NCBI GenBank assembly: GCA_023444445.1
Contig: JAEXMK010000155.1
Span: forward strand, 1 to 6,827
Origin: Pseudomonadota bacterium
GTDB lineage: Bacteria > Pseudomonadota > Alphaproteobacteria > Rhizobiales > Rhizobiaceae
Length of the DNA stretch: 6,827 bases
Direction of reading: 5' to 3'
This document shows positions 1 to 4,574 of the stretch, piece after piece. The notes under the pieces were generated by a model. That model saw only the letters and a list, made by a program, of their open reading frames with translations, had not been told where the DNA came from and ran no database searches. Position numbers and translations under genes: made by a program. Positions within the stretch are counted from its first letter, which is position 1. Each line of letters starts with the position of its first letter.

Positions 1-127
1 ATTTGCTCTTCTGCCCGTAGAGCAGAAAAGTTACATCGTTGTGCCGTTCAAGCGCCTTGGCGGCACCGGGTATGGCAACATCTGGGCCGAAATCGCCACC
101 CATGACGTCAATTGCAATTCTGATCAC
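1..127 (-). CDS. plsX: Phosphate acyltransferase PlsX (5' end only)
   Basis: The first 42 residues of PlsX are encoded here; the rest lies beyond the left edge. PlsX makes acyl-phosphate from acyl-ACP and inorganic phosphate, the first step of the PlsX/PlsY route to phosphatidic acid, and acts at the inner face of the cytoplasmic membrane. The start reads [14 protein letters not shown], and the DVMGGDFGP block at residues 7-15 is the hallmark N-terminus of the family. The start is GTG at 125-127, and the purine-rich stretch AAGGGA just upstream (about 132-137) serves as ribosome binding site. It lies 101 bp downstream of the DUF177 gene on the same strand; yceD-type genes sit upstream of plsX in many proteobacteria, and fabH usually follows. 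It may be read through from upstream or from its own promoter in the gap. Family assignment is very secure. Confidence 0.93.
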   Translation of the reverse strand, partial: MIRIAIDVMGGDFGPDVAIPGAAKALERHNDVTFLLYGQKSK

Positions 128-172
128 GCGTCCCTTATCCTTAACTGCCGCCAATCAAGCGGATTTTGCGCG

Positions 173-200
173 AAAATACCTTTTCCGGCTCTTGTTACAA
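173..200 (-). promoter_or_regulatory. Candidate plsX promoter
   Basis: On the minus strand TTGTAA (195-200) is followed after 16 bp by TATTTT (173-178). Each matches four of six bases of the sigma-70 consensus. The elements lie in the A/T-richest part of the 101-bp gap between the DUF177 gene and plsX, about 45 bp upstream of the GTG start. No experiment is implied, and plsX could equally be read through from the upstream genes. Confidence 0.28.
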
Positions 201-228
201 TAAAATTATTTCAGCCCGGCTGGGCCAT

Positions 229-792
229 TCAGTCTTTTTTCCAATCTTTCAGCACGGCAAAGGGCGATGGCCGCTTTTCTTCGTCAGGCTCTTTTTCAGT
301 CTTTTCGGCAAATTCCACGTCCGGCTTGCGCGGATAAGGATCGATGGCAAGCGCCGCAAATTCGGCAACCACGGCACCGACATCGATGCTGTCGCCGGTG
401 AACTGGTCGGGAATGTCAGGCCCATCAGGATCGAGCACGATCTCGCCTTCCTCATTGGTGACCATCCGCGCCAGCTTCGATCCTTCCGGAACGAAAATCT
501 GCTCCACTGTCTCATCGATCTTGCTCGAGACGGGTTCCAGCGTGACGACGCAGGATTGAGTGACCGCCGCATGCACCTCACCCTTGACCTTTACGCCATC
601 CTTTTTCCAGCGGGTGACCTGCAGATCCGCCTTCAAATATTCGACGGAGACCACATCCCAGAATTTCGCCAGGGCCTCCAGTTCCTCGGCACTGGCTTCG
701 AGACCAATCCTGACGGGATTGGCGGAAATATGGCCTACCTTGACGGGATAGGAAAAAGGCAGGTCGTCATTTGCGGCGTGTCGCGTGTTCAT
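229..792 (-). CDS. DUF177 / YceD-family protein
   Basis: This 187-residue cytoplasmic protein belongs to the DUF177 (YceD) family. Members sit next to rpmF and/or plsX in many bacteria and have been tied to 23S rRNA or large-subunit biogenesis; the biochemical role is unresolved. Visible family features are a central segment QSCVVTLEPV (residues 79-88) and a C-terminal block GDSIDVGAVVAEFAALAIDP (133-152) ending in DPYPRKP. The paired-cysteine motif seen in some relatives is absent: only Cys81 is present. The tail is acidic, then basic (EKEPDEEKRP to KDWKKD). An upstream in-frame ATG at 802-804 is possible (191 residues), but GAGG at 799-802 lies 6 bp before the ATG at 790-792, so the shorter start is preferred. 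It follows the chaperone gene with almost no gap, and its ribosome binding site overlaps that gene's stop codon. Confidence 0.88.
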   Translation of the reverse strand: MNTRHAANDDLPFSYPVKVGHISANPVRIGLEASAEELEALAKFWDVVSVEYLKADLQVTRWKKDGVKVKGEVHAAVTQSCVVTLEPVSSKIDETVEQIFVPEGSKLARMVTNEEGEIVLDPDGPDIPDQFTGDSIDVGAVVAEFAALAIDPYPRKPDVEFAEKTEKEPDEEKRPSPFAVLKDWKKD

Positions 793-798
793 GGTGAA

Positions 799-802
799 CC
801 TC
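799..802 (-). promoter_or_regulatory. Ribosome binding site of the DUF177 gene
   Basis: GAGG on the minus strand lies 6 bases before the ATG at 790-792. It overlaps the TGA stop of the upstream chaperone gene (801-803), giving TGAGG. This decides the start: the alternative ATG at 802-804 has no purine-rich site in front of it. The overlap suggests that ribosomes finishing the chaperone reinitiate on the DUF177 message. Confidence 0.6.
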
Positions 803-1340
803 ATTGTCCAGGCAGGGGCAGTGTCAGGCTTCCGGTTGCTATCGTCTCTTCGGACTGGGCGGCAAGGGCCTGCGATGTTTCCATCATCCAGCCCGCCAGC
901 CCTTCCATATCGGGGGCCTTGTCGTCTGCCTGCGGATATATATTGCGCCGGAGTGCGGCGGCAAGAGCTGTGCGGTCGGATGCATCCAGTGCCGCCGCAT
1001 AGGATTCGAGCCGTCCATAGAACATGCCAGCGAATTTTTTCATGCGTTTCGGCACGCCCTGGTCACCTATTCCCAATTCACGGATGGAGTGATCCAGATC
1101 CTGGAAAAAGGCGTCGATGATCTCCTGGGCGATCTCCTGCCCGCTCACACCTGATGATTTGGTGCGGCGAAAATAGAGAATCATGATGGCCGAGAGCATC
1201 TCGAAACGGCCCATGACCGTATCGGGAACACCGAGGTCGAGATAAAACCCGGGCGTGCGTGCGGCCGCCGTCAAAGTCGCATATTGCCGGTCGACTATGG
1301 CGCGGTTGTTGTTTTTCTTCTTGAACAGCCCGAATATCAT
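801..1340 (-). CDS. Ubiquinol-cytochrome c chaperone family protein (CBP3/UQCC1-like)
   Basis: This 179-residue protein belongs to the ubiquinol-cytochrome c chaperone family, related to mitochondrial CBP3/UQCC1, which helps synthesis and assembly of cytochrome b in the bc1 complex. Visible family segments are PGFYLDLGVPDTVMGRFEML at residues 30-49, a helical stretch EIAQEIIDAFFQDLDHSIRE (69-88), and GVPKRMKKFAGMFYGRLESY (95-114). The N-terminus (MIFGLFKKK) is short, hydrophobic then basic. It is not a cleavable signal peptide and could touch the inner face of the membrane. The start is ATG at 1338-1340; the only weak ribosome-binding match is GGA a few bases upstream, before a run of eight As. 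It is the first gene of the minus-strand run and is divergent from omlA. The bacterial function is inferred from the mitochondrial relatives. Confidence 0.87.
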   Translation of the reverse strand: MIFGLFKKKNNNRAIVDRQYATLTAAARTPGFYLDLGVPDTVMGRFEMLSAIMILYFRRTKSSGVSGQEIAQEIIDAFFQDLDHSIRELGIGDQGVPKRMKKFAGMFYGRLESYAAALDASDRTALAAALRRNIYPQADDKAPDMEGLAGWMMETSQALAAQSEETIATGSLTLPLPGQ

Positions 1341-1554
1341 CGTTTTTTTTCCGAAGGGGACGGGTGAATGCGCTTACCGCCCATCGCACTTGTTGCATGA
1401 TCGTCAAAGCTGGTTTACCGAAGCATCCACGAATTGCAATGCTGTCACGGTCACGTTCGTCTTTGGGCTGAAACAGTCGAAGAGAACCGGAGGAGTTCCA
1501 AAAGGCCGGGAAAGCATTGAATTTGGGGGGTGATCGGGATTTTCCGTCCCCGGA

Positions 1555-1583
1555 TTGACACAATCATGTGCACAGACACTGTG
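1555..1583 (+). promoter_or_regulatory. Candidate omlA promoter
   Basis: TTGACA at 1555-1560 is a perfect -35 hexamer, preceded by A as in the rhizobial CTTGAC-like form. At the expected distance the -10 is weak: CACTGT at 1577-1582 matches the rhizobial CTATAT at three positions. Initiation near 1589 would give a leader of about 23 bases before the omlA ATG, just long enough for the ribosome binding site at 1598-1603. The weak -10 overlaps one arm of the inverted repeat at 1568-1586. Confidence 0.45.
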
Positions 1584-1586
1584 CAC
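1568..1586. promoter_or_regulatory. Perfect inverted repeat, operator-like, at the omlA promoter
   Basis: GTGCACAGACACTGTGCAC is an 8-bp perfect inverted repeat (GTGCACAG / CTGTGCAC) around a 3-bp centre ACA. It lies downstream of the TTGACA element and over the expected -10 region, the classical position for a repressor site; a bound dimer there would block polymerase. If transcription began further upstream it would instead be a short hairpin in the leader. No regulator is named, because I do not recognise the site. Confidence 0.5.
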
Positions 1587-1597
1587 CACGCAATGCC

Positions 1598-1603
1598 GGA
1601 AGG
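1598..1603 (+). promoter_or_regulatory. Ribosome binding site of omlA
   Basis: GGAAGG lies 8 bases before the ATG at 1612-1614. It favours this start over the TTG at 1555, which is part of the promoter, and over an in-frame TTG at 1636, which has only a GGGGA stretch upstream. Confidence 0.7.
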
Positions 1604-1611
1604 TGCCATTC

Positions 1612-2142
1612 ATGATCGCAGTCGGGGAAAAGCAGTTGACCAAGCAGAAATCCGCAAGTCACGGCAAAATTCTGAGCAAGACCGCCATCGCAATCGTCCT
1701 TGCATCTGGCCTGCTTTCCGCCTGCACCAGCACGACGGACGTATTTCACAACGGCTACGTCATGGACGAGCAGTCGCTCCAGCTGATTCCGGAAGGCTCG
1801 AGCCGTGAGCAGGTTCTCCTGACCATGGGCACGCCCTCCACCACCGCGACCTTCGGCAACGAAGTGTTCTATTACATCTCGCAGAAGCGCGTGCGCCGCG
1901 CGGCCTTCATGAAGCCGTCGCTGGTCGAACAGAATATTCTCGCGATCTACTTCAACAAGGACGGCGTCATCGAGCGCAAGGCCAACTACACGATGCAGGA
2001 CGGCAAGGTCTTCGATACGATTTCGCGCACCACGCCCACCGGCGGCAAGGATCTCACCTTCCTGCAGCAGCTGCTCTCCGGCGGCACCTCGGGCGCCAAT
2101 ATCGCCAAGAGCATTCTCGGCCAGGGCGGCAACACCCCCTGA
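1612..2142 (+). CDS. omlA: Outer-membrane assembly lipoprotein BamE/OmlA (SmpA/OmlA domain)
   Basis: BamE is a lipoprotein subunit of the BAM complex, which inserts beta-barrel proteins into the outer membrane. The 176-residue product has a lipoprotein signal: a basic N-terminus with several Lys, a hydrophobic core (about 24-35) and a lipobox LSAC with the modified Cys at residue 38. The next residue is Thr, not Asp, which fits sorting to the outer membrane. The SmpA/OmlA domain follows, with IPEGSSREQVLLTMGTPS (59-76) and then FGNEVFYYISQK (81-92). The C-terminal extension with FLQQLLSGG resembles alphaproteobacterial members, which are longer than the E. coli protein. The signal region before the core is rather long (about 20 residues), so a start at the TTG at 1636 remains possible. 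The gene stands alone, divergent from the chaperone gene, and ends at a strong terminator. Confidence 0.92.
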   Translation: MIAVGEKQLTKQKSASHGKILSKTAIAIVLASGLLSACTSTTDVFHNGYVMDEQSLQLIPEGSSREQVLLTMGTPSTTATFGNEVFYYISQKRVRRAAFMKPSLVEQNILAIYFNKDGVIERKANYTMQDGKVFDTISRTTPTGGKDLTFLQQLLSGGTSGANIAKSILGQGGNTP

Positions 2143-2164
2143 CCTCAGCAGGAACGGAAAATTC

Positions 2165-2195
2165 AAAGGCCCGGGGATCGCTCCCCGGGCCTTTT
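2165..2195. terminator. Strong intrinsic terminator between convergent omlA and hppA
   Basis: A perfect 13-bp stem (2165-2177 with 2182-2194) closes a four-base loop TCGC, and TTTTCATTT follows on the plus strand. It starts 22 bp after the omlA stop. On the minus strand the stem starts with AAA, ends with TTT and continues into GAATTTT, so it could also stop hppA transcripts, whose stop codon is only 22 bp away. Shared bidirectional terminators are common between convergent genes. Confidence 0.92.
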
Positions 2196-2216
2196 CATTT
2201 GTCGAAACGGTGGCCT

Positions 2217-4355
2217 TCAGTGGGCGAGAACCGCCAGCAGCAGCAGCGCAACGATATTGGTAATCTTGATGGCCGGGTTGACCGCGGGACCCGCGGTATC
2301 CTTGTAGGGGTCGCCAACCGTGTCGCCCGTCACCGATGCCTTGTGCGCCTCGGAACCCTTGACGTGGCGTACGCCATCCTTGTCGACGAAGCCATCTTCG
2401 AAGCTCTTTTTGGCGTTATCCCACGCACCACCCCCAGACGTCATGGAAATCGCCACGAACAGGCCATTGATGATGACGCCGAGCAGCGAGGCGCCCAGAG
2501 CCGCAAAGGCCGATGCCTTGGAACCCGAGATCAGCAGCACGCCGAAATAGACCACGAGAGGCGCCAGAACCGGCAGAAGCGACGGGATGACCATTTCCCT
2601 GATCGCCGCTTTTGTCAGCAGGTCCACGGCCTTGCCGTAGTCAGGCTTTTCCGTGCCGGCCATGATGCCGGGCTTTTCGCGGAACTGGCGACGGACTTCC
2701 TCGACGATGGCGCTCGCCGCCTTGCCCACCGCGGTCATGGCGATGCCGCCGAAGAGATAGGGGATGAGACCACCGAACAGCAGGCCGGCGACCACGTAAG
2801 GGTTGGCGAGGCTGAAGGAAATCTCGCCTATATCCTTGAAGTAGGGATAAGTATCGCCATTGGCGGCGAAATAGGACAGGTCGTTGGCATAGGCGGCAAA
2901 CAGCACCAAGGCGCCGAGACCGGCCGAGCCGATGGCATACCCCTTGGTCACGGCCTTGGTGGTATTGCCCACGGCATCCAGCGCGTCGGTCGCCTTGCGA
3001 ACGTCCGGATCAAGACCAGCCATTTCAGCGATGCCGCCTGCATTGTCCGTGACCGGGCCGAAGGCGTCGAGCGCGACGATCATACCGGCGAGACCCAGCA
3101 TTGCGGTAACGGCAATACCGGTGCCGAACAGGCCACCGAGCTGGTAGGTGCCGATGATGCCGCCGACGATGACGATGGCGGGCAGCGCTGTCGATTCCAG
3201 CGAGACCGCAAGGCCTTGGATGACATTGGTACCGTGGCCGGTAACCGGTGCCTGGGCGATGGAATTGACCGGGCGTTTGTTGGTGCCGGTATAATATTCG
3301 GTGATGACGACGATCAGCGCCGTTACGACGAGACCGACCAATCCGCAGAAGAAGAGGTTCGTGCCAGTGATCTCCATGCCGGCCACCGTACCGATCGTTC
3401 CCCAGCCGACGGTGGCATAGGTTGCCACCGCAAGGCCAACGACGGAAAAGATGCCCGTGGCGATGAGGCCCTTGTAGAGCGCGCCCATGATGGAATTGTT
3501 GGTGCCGAGTTTCACGAAGAAGGTACCGGCAATCGAGGTCAGGATGCAGGCGCCGCAGATTGCCAGCGGATAGACCATTGCGCTTTCCAGTATCGGCGTT
3601 CCCGCAAAGAAGATGGCGGCGAGAACCATGGTCGCGACAACGGAGACGGCATAGGTTTCGAAGAGGTCAGCCGCCATGCCGGCGCAGTCGCCGACATTGT
3701 CGCCCACGTTATCGGCAATCGTTGCCGGGTTGCGCGGATCGTCCTCGGGAATGCCGGCCTCGACCTTGCCGACGAGGTCGCCGCCGACATCGGCGCCCTT
3801 GGTGAAGATGCCACCGCCGAGACGGGCGAAGATGGAGATCAGCGATGCGCCGAAGCCGAGCGACACCAGCGCATCGATCACCTCACGCGAACCGGGCGCA
3901 TGGCCCATCACCGAGGTTAGGATAAAATAATAAATGGAGACGCCGAGCAGTGCGAGGCCCGCGACAAGCATGCCGGTGATAGCGCCAGACTTGAAGGCGA
4001 TATCGAGACCGGCGGAAAGGCTGTGCGAGGCGGCCTGCGCGGTGCGCAGATTGGCGCGTACAGAGACATGCATGCCGACGAAACCGGCGACACCGGACAG
4101 AACCGCGCCGATGATGAAGCCGATAGCCGCCATGGAGGACAAGAGATACCAGGCCAGAACGGCGACGATCAGTCCGACGATGGCGATGGTGAGATATTGA
4201 CGGGTGAGATAAGCCTGCGCACCTTCGCGGATGTAACCTGCTATTTCACGCATGCGCTCATTGCCCTGATCTGCATCGAGAACGCTTTTGGTGGCCCATA
4301 CCGCGTAAACGACGGACAGGACACCGCATAAAATTACGATGGGTATTACGGTCAT
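2217..4355 (-). CDS. hppA: K+-independent proton-pumping membrane pyrophosphatase
   Basis: HppA hydrolyses pyrophosphate to two phosphates and pumps protons across the membrane; in Agrobacterium tumefaciens this enzyme has been reported in acidocalcisome-like granules. The 712-residue protein is full length for the family, with about 16 membrane segments. Substrate-site motifs are intact: [11 protein letters not shown] (189-199; the usual Ala is Gly here), [12 protein letters not shown] (216-227), [12 protein letters not shown] (430-441) and the C-terminal [15 protein letters not shown] (677-691). The segment [10 protein letters not shown] (463-472) has Lys467 where K+-dependent enzymes carry Ala, which assigns it to the K+-independent class. 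ATG at 4353-4355 is chosen because GGGAGG lies 9 bases upstream; a GTG two codons earlier (4359-4361) would be only 3 bases from it. The gene converges on omlA and lies 219 bp downstream of the MFS gene, probably with its own promoter. Confidence 0.97.
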   Translation of the reverse strand: MTVIPIVILCGVLSVVYAVWATKSVLDADQGNERMREIAGYIREGAQAYLTRQYLTIAIVGLIVAVLAWYLLSSMAAIGFIIGAVLSGVAGFVGMHVSVRANLRTAQAASHSLSAGLDIAFKSGAITGMLVAGLALLGVSIYYFILTSVMGHAPGSREVIDALVSLGFGASLISIFARLGGGIFTKGADVGGDLVGKVEAGIPEDDPRNPATIADNVGDNVGDCAGMAADLFETYAVSVVATMVLAAIFFAGTPILESAMVYPLAICGACILTSIAGTFFVKLGTNNSIMGALYKGLIATGIFSVVGLAVATYATVGWGTIGTVAGMEITGTNLFFCGLVGLVVTALIVVITEYYTGTNKRPVNSIAQAPVTGHGTNVIQGLAVSLESTALPAIVIVGGIIGTYQLGGLFGTGIAVTAMLGLAGMIVALDAFGPVTDNAGGIAEMAGLDPDVRKATDALDAVGNTTKAVTKGYAIGSAGLGALVLFAAYANDLSYFAANGDTYPYFKDIGEISFSLANPYVVAGLLFGGLIPYLFGGIAMTAVGKAASAIVEEVRRQFREKPGIMAGTEKPDYGKAVDLLTKAAIREMVIPSLLPVLAPLVVYFGVLLISGSKASAFAALGASLLGVIINGLFVAISMTSGGGAWDNAKKSFEDGFVDKDGVRHVKGSEAHKASVTGDTVGDPYKDTAGPAVNPAIKITNIVALLLLAVLAH

Positions 4356-4459
4356 GCGCACTTACCTCCCAAAAGGCCGGGTCTCACTCCCTCCCCGGCG
4401 CGGCGAAACCTTGTGCAGAGGGGGATGGACGGCGTGTCCGAAGTCCCCCGATTGGGCAT
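4352..4459 (-). CDS. Possible 35-residue leader peptide overlapping the hppA start
   Basis: On the minus strand GGGAGG (4467-4472) lies 7 bases before an ATG (4457-4459) that opens a 35-codon frame, beginning [10 protein letters not shown] and ending GLLGGKCA. Its TGA (4352-4354) overlaps the hppA ATG (4353-4355) as ATGA, the usual form of translational coupling. The frame runs through the leader hairpin (codons 21-28) and through the hppA ribosome binding site (codons 30-32). The peptide has five Arg and three Pro and resembles no family I know. Codons such as AGG, AGA, GGG and GGA look unlike the neighbouring genes, which either argues against coding or hints at slow, regulatory translation. 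The strong ribosome site and exact overlap are seen; expression is inference. Confidence 0.35.
   Translation of the reverse strand: MPNRGTSDTPSIPLCTRFRRAGEGVRPGLLGGKCA
4365..4370 (-). promoter_or_regulatory. Ribosome binding site of hppA
   Basis: GGGAGG on the minus strand lies 9 bases before ATG 4353-4355 and only 3 before the alternative GTG 4359-4361, so it supports the ATG. The four bases immediately upstream are TTTT (4371-4374), which follow the leader hairpin. Confidence 0.7.
4376..4399 (-). promoter_or_regulatory. Leader hairpin with U-tract directly before the hppA ribosome site
   Basis: A perfect 6-bp G/C stem (GCCGGG / CCCGGC) encloses a 12-base purine-rich loop. On the minus strand it is followed, after one C, by TTTT and then by the hppA ribosome binding site GGGAGG. 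The stem plus short U-tract resembles a weak terminator or attenuator; the position also fits a structure controlling access to the ribosome site. It falls entirely within the possible leader ORF, so translation of that ORF would melt it. Confidence 0.4.
4420..4449 (-). repeat. Upstream hairpin in the hppA leader
   Basis: GGGGGA (4420-4425) pairs with TCCCCC (4444-4449), and inside it GGAC (4427-4430) pairs with GTCC (4436-4439), with a lopsided internal loop and a five-base loop. It would form in either strand's RNA. It lies within the first part of the possible leader ORF, between that ORF's start and the promoter-proximal hairpin. No U-tract follows, so it is not a terminator. Confidence 0.35.
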
Positions 4460-4466
4460 TTGTTCC

Positions 4467-4472
4467 CCTCCC
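4467..4472 (-). promoter_or_regulatory. Strong ribosome-binding sequence of the possible leader ORF
   Basis: GGGAGG (extended GGGAGGGG to 4465) lies 7 bases before ATG 4457-4459 on the minus strand. It is at least as strong a match to the anti-Shine-Dalgarno sequence as that of hppA itself, and it lies in DNA that would otherwise be untranslated leader. This is the main reason for listing the small ORF. Confidence 0.4.
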
Positions 4473-4497
4473 AAGGAAAAATGTCCTGAGTGCCGAG

Positions 4498-4526
4498 ATT
4501 GCGTTGGCGAAAGGTGTCGCGTCAAG
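4498..4526 (-). promoter_or_regulatory. Candidate hppA promoter
   Basis: On the minus strand CTTGAC (4521-4526) is a perfect match to the rhizobial -35 consensus. At the 17-bp spacing the -10 is CGCAAT (4498-4503), only three of six against CTATAT. Initiation near 4491 would place the possible leader-ORF ribosome site about 19 bases into the transcript and give an hppA leader of roughly 135 bases. One copy of a 13-bp repeat overlaps the spacer. Confidence 0.4.
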
Positions 4527-4561
4527 CCCACAAATTTGCCTGAAACTTGAAAGGTGTAGCG
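4509..4561. repeat. Pair of 13-bp direct repeats 40 bp apart upstream of hppA
   Basis: GAAAGGTGTCGCG (4509-4521) and GAAAGGTGTAGCG (4549-4561) match at 12 of 13 bases, and their starts are exactly 40 bp apart, close to four helical turns. One copy overlaps the spacer of the candidate hppA promoter and the other lies about 60 bp upstream of the likely transcription start. The spacing on one face of the helix suggests tandem sites for one DNA-binding protein. This is inference from pattern only; the right copy also abuts the end of the MFS gene. Confidence 0.4.
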
Positions 4562-4574
4562 CGGAGCGCGCGAC

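Larger units (their letters stand above)
1341..1611. other. Divergent intergenic control region between chaperone gene and omlA
   Basis: This 271-bp region must hold the start signals of both divergent genes. The right end carries a TTGACA element, an inverted repeat and a strong ribosome binding site for omlA. On the minus strand a TTGACG (1402-1407) could be a -35 element for the chaperone gene, but no good -10 follows. Other visible features are an 8-bp palindrome ATTGCAAT (1433-1440), a tandem GTCACGGTCACG (1444-1455), and GAAC-N7-GTTC (1484-1498). No convincing gene is seen inside; open frames crossing it lack ribosome binding sites and any recognisable protein. Confidence 0.6.

Noticed and set aside
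214..225. GCCC-GGCT-GGGC after the DUF177 stop as a terminator before plsX.
   Set aside because: Only a 4-bp stem, and no T-tract follows in the direction of transcription.
166..1002. A 278-codon plus-strand frame opposite the DUF177 and chaperone genes.
   Set aside because: It covers two well-supported minus-strand genes and shows no family resemblance.
1380..1408. TTGACG on the minus strand as the chaperone-gene -35.
   Set aside because: The sequence at the -10 position (GATGGG and neighbours) has no resemblance to a -10 element, so it is mentioned only within the intergenic entry.
1484..1498. GAAC-N7-GTTC in the omlA/chaperone gap, looking like an SOS box.
   Set aside because: As I recall, the alphaproteobacterial LexA site is a direct repeat (GTTC-N7-GTTC) and the Gram-positive inverted form has a shorter spacer. 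This inverted N7 form fits neither, and no DNA-repair gene is next to it.
1470..1500. GGAAC on the minus strand as the -35 of an EcfG general-stress promoter for the chaperone gene.
   Set aside because: No CGTT-like -10 occurs at the required 16-17 bp spacing.
1078..1643. Minus-strand frames of 161 and 79 codons crossing the omlA/chaperone gap.
   Set aside because: They run out of frame into the chaperone gene or over the omlA promoter, lack ribosome sites and resemble no protein.
2199..3920. A 573-codon plus-strand frame opposite hppA.
   Set aside because: It is an antisense shadow of hppA with low-complexity His/Asp/Arg/Gly-rich translation and no recognisable domain, caused by high G+C codon structure.
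4559..4571. GCGCG-GAG-CGCGC hairpin just after the MFS stop as the terminator of the rib operon.
   Set aside because: It is a 5-bp stem with a three-base loop and no T-run after it on the minus strand (TACACCTTTC), too weak to call; read-through into hppA remains possible.
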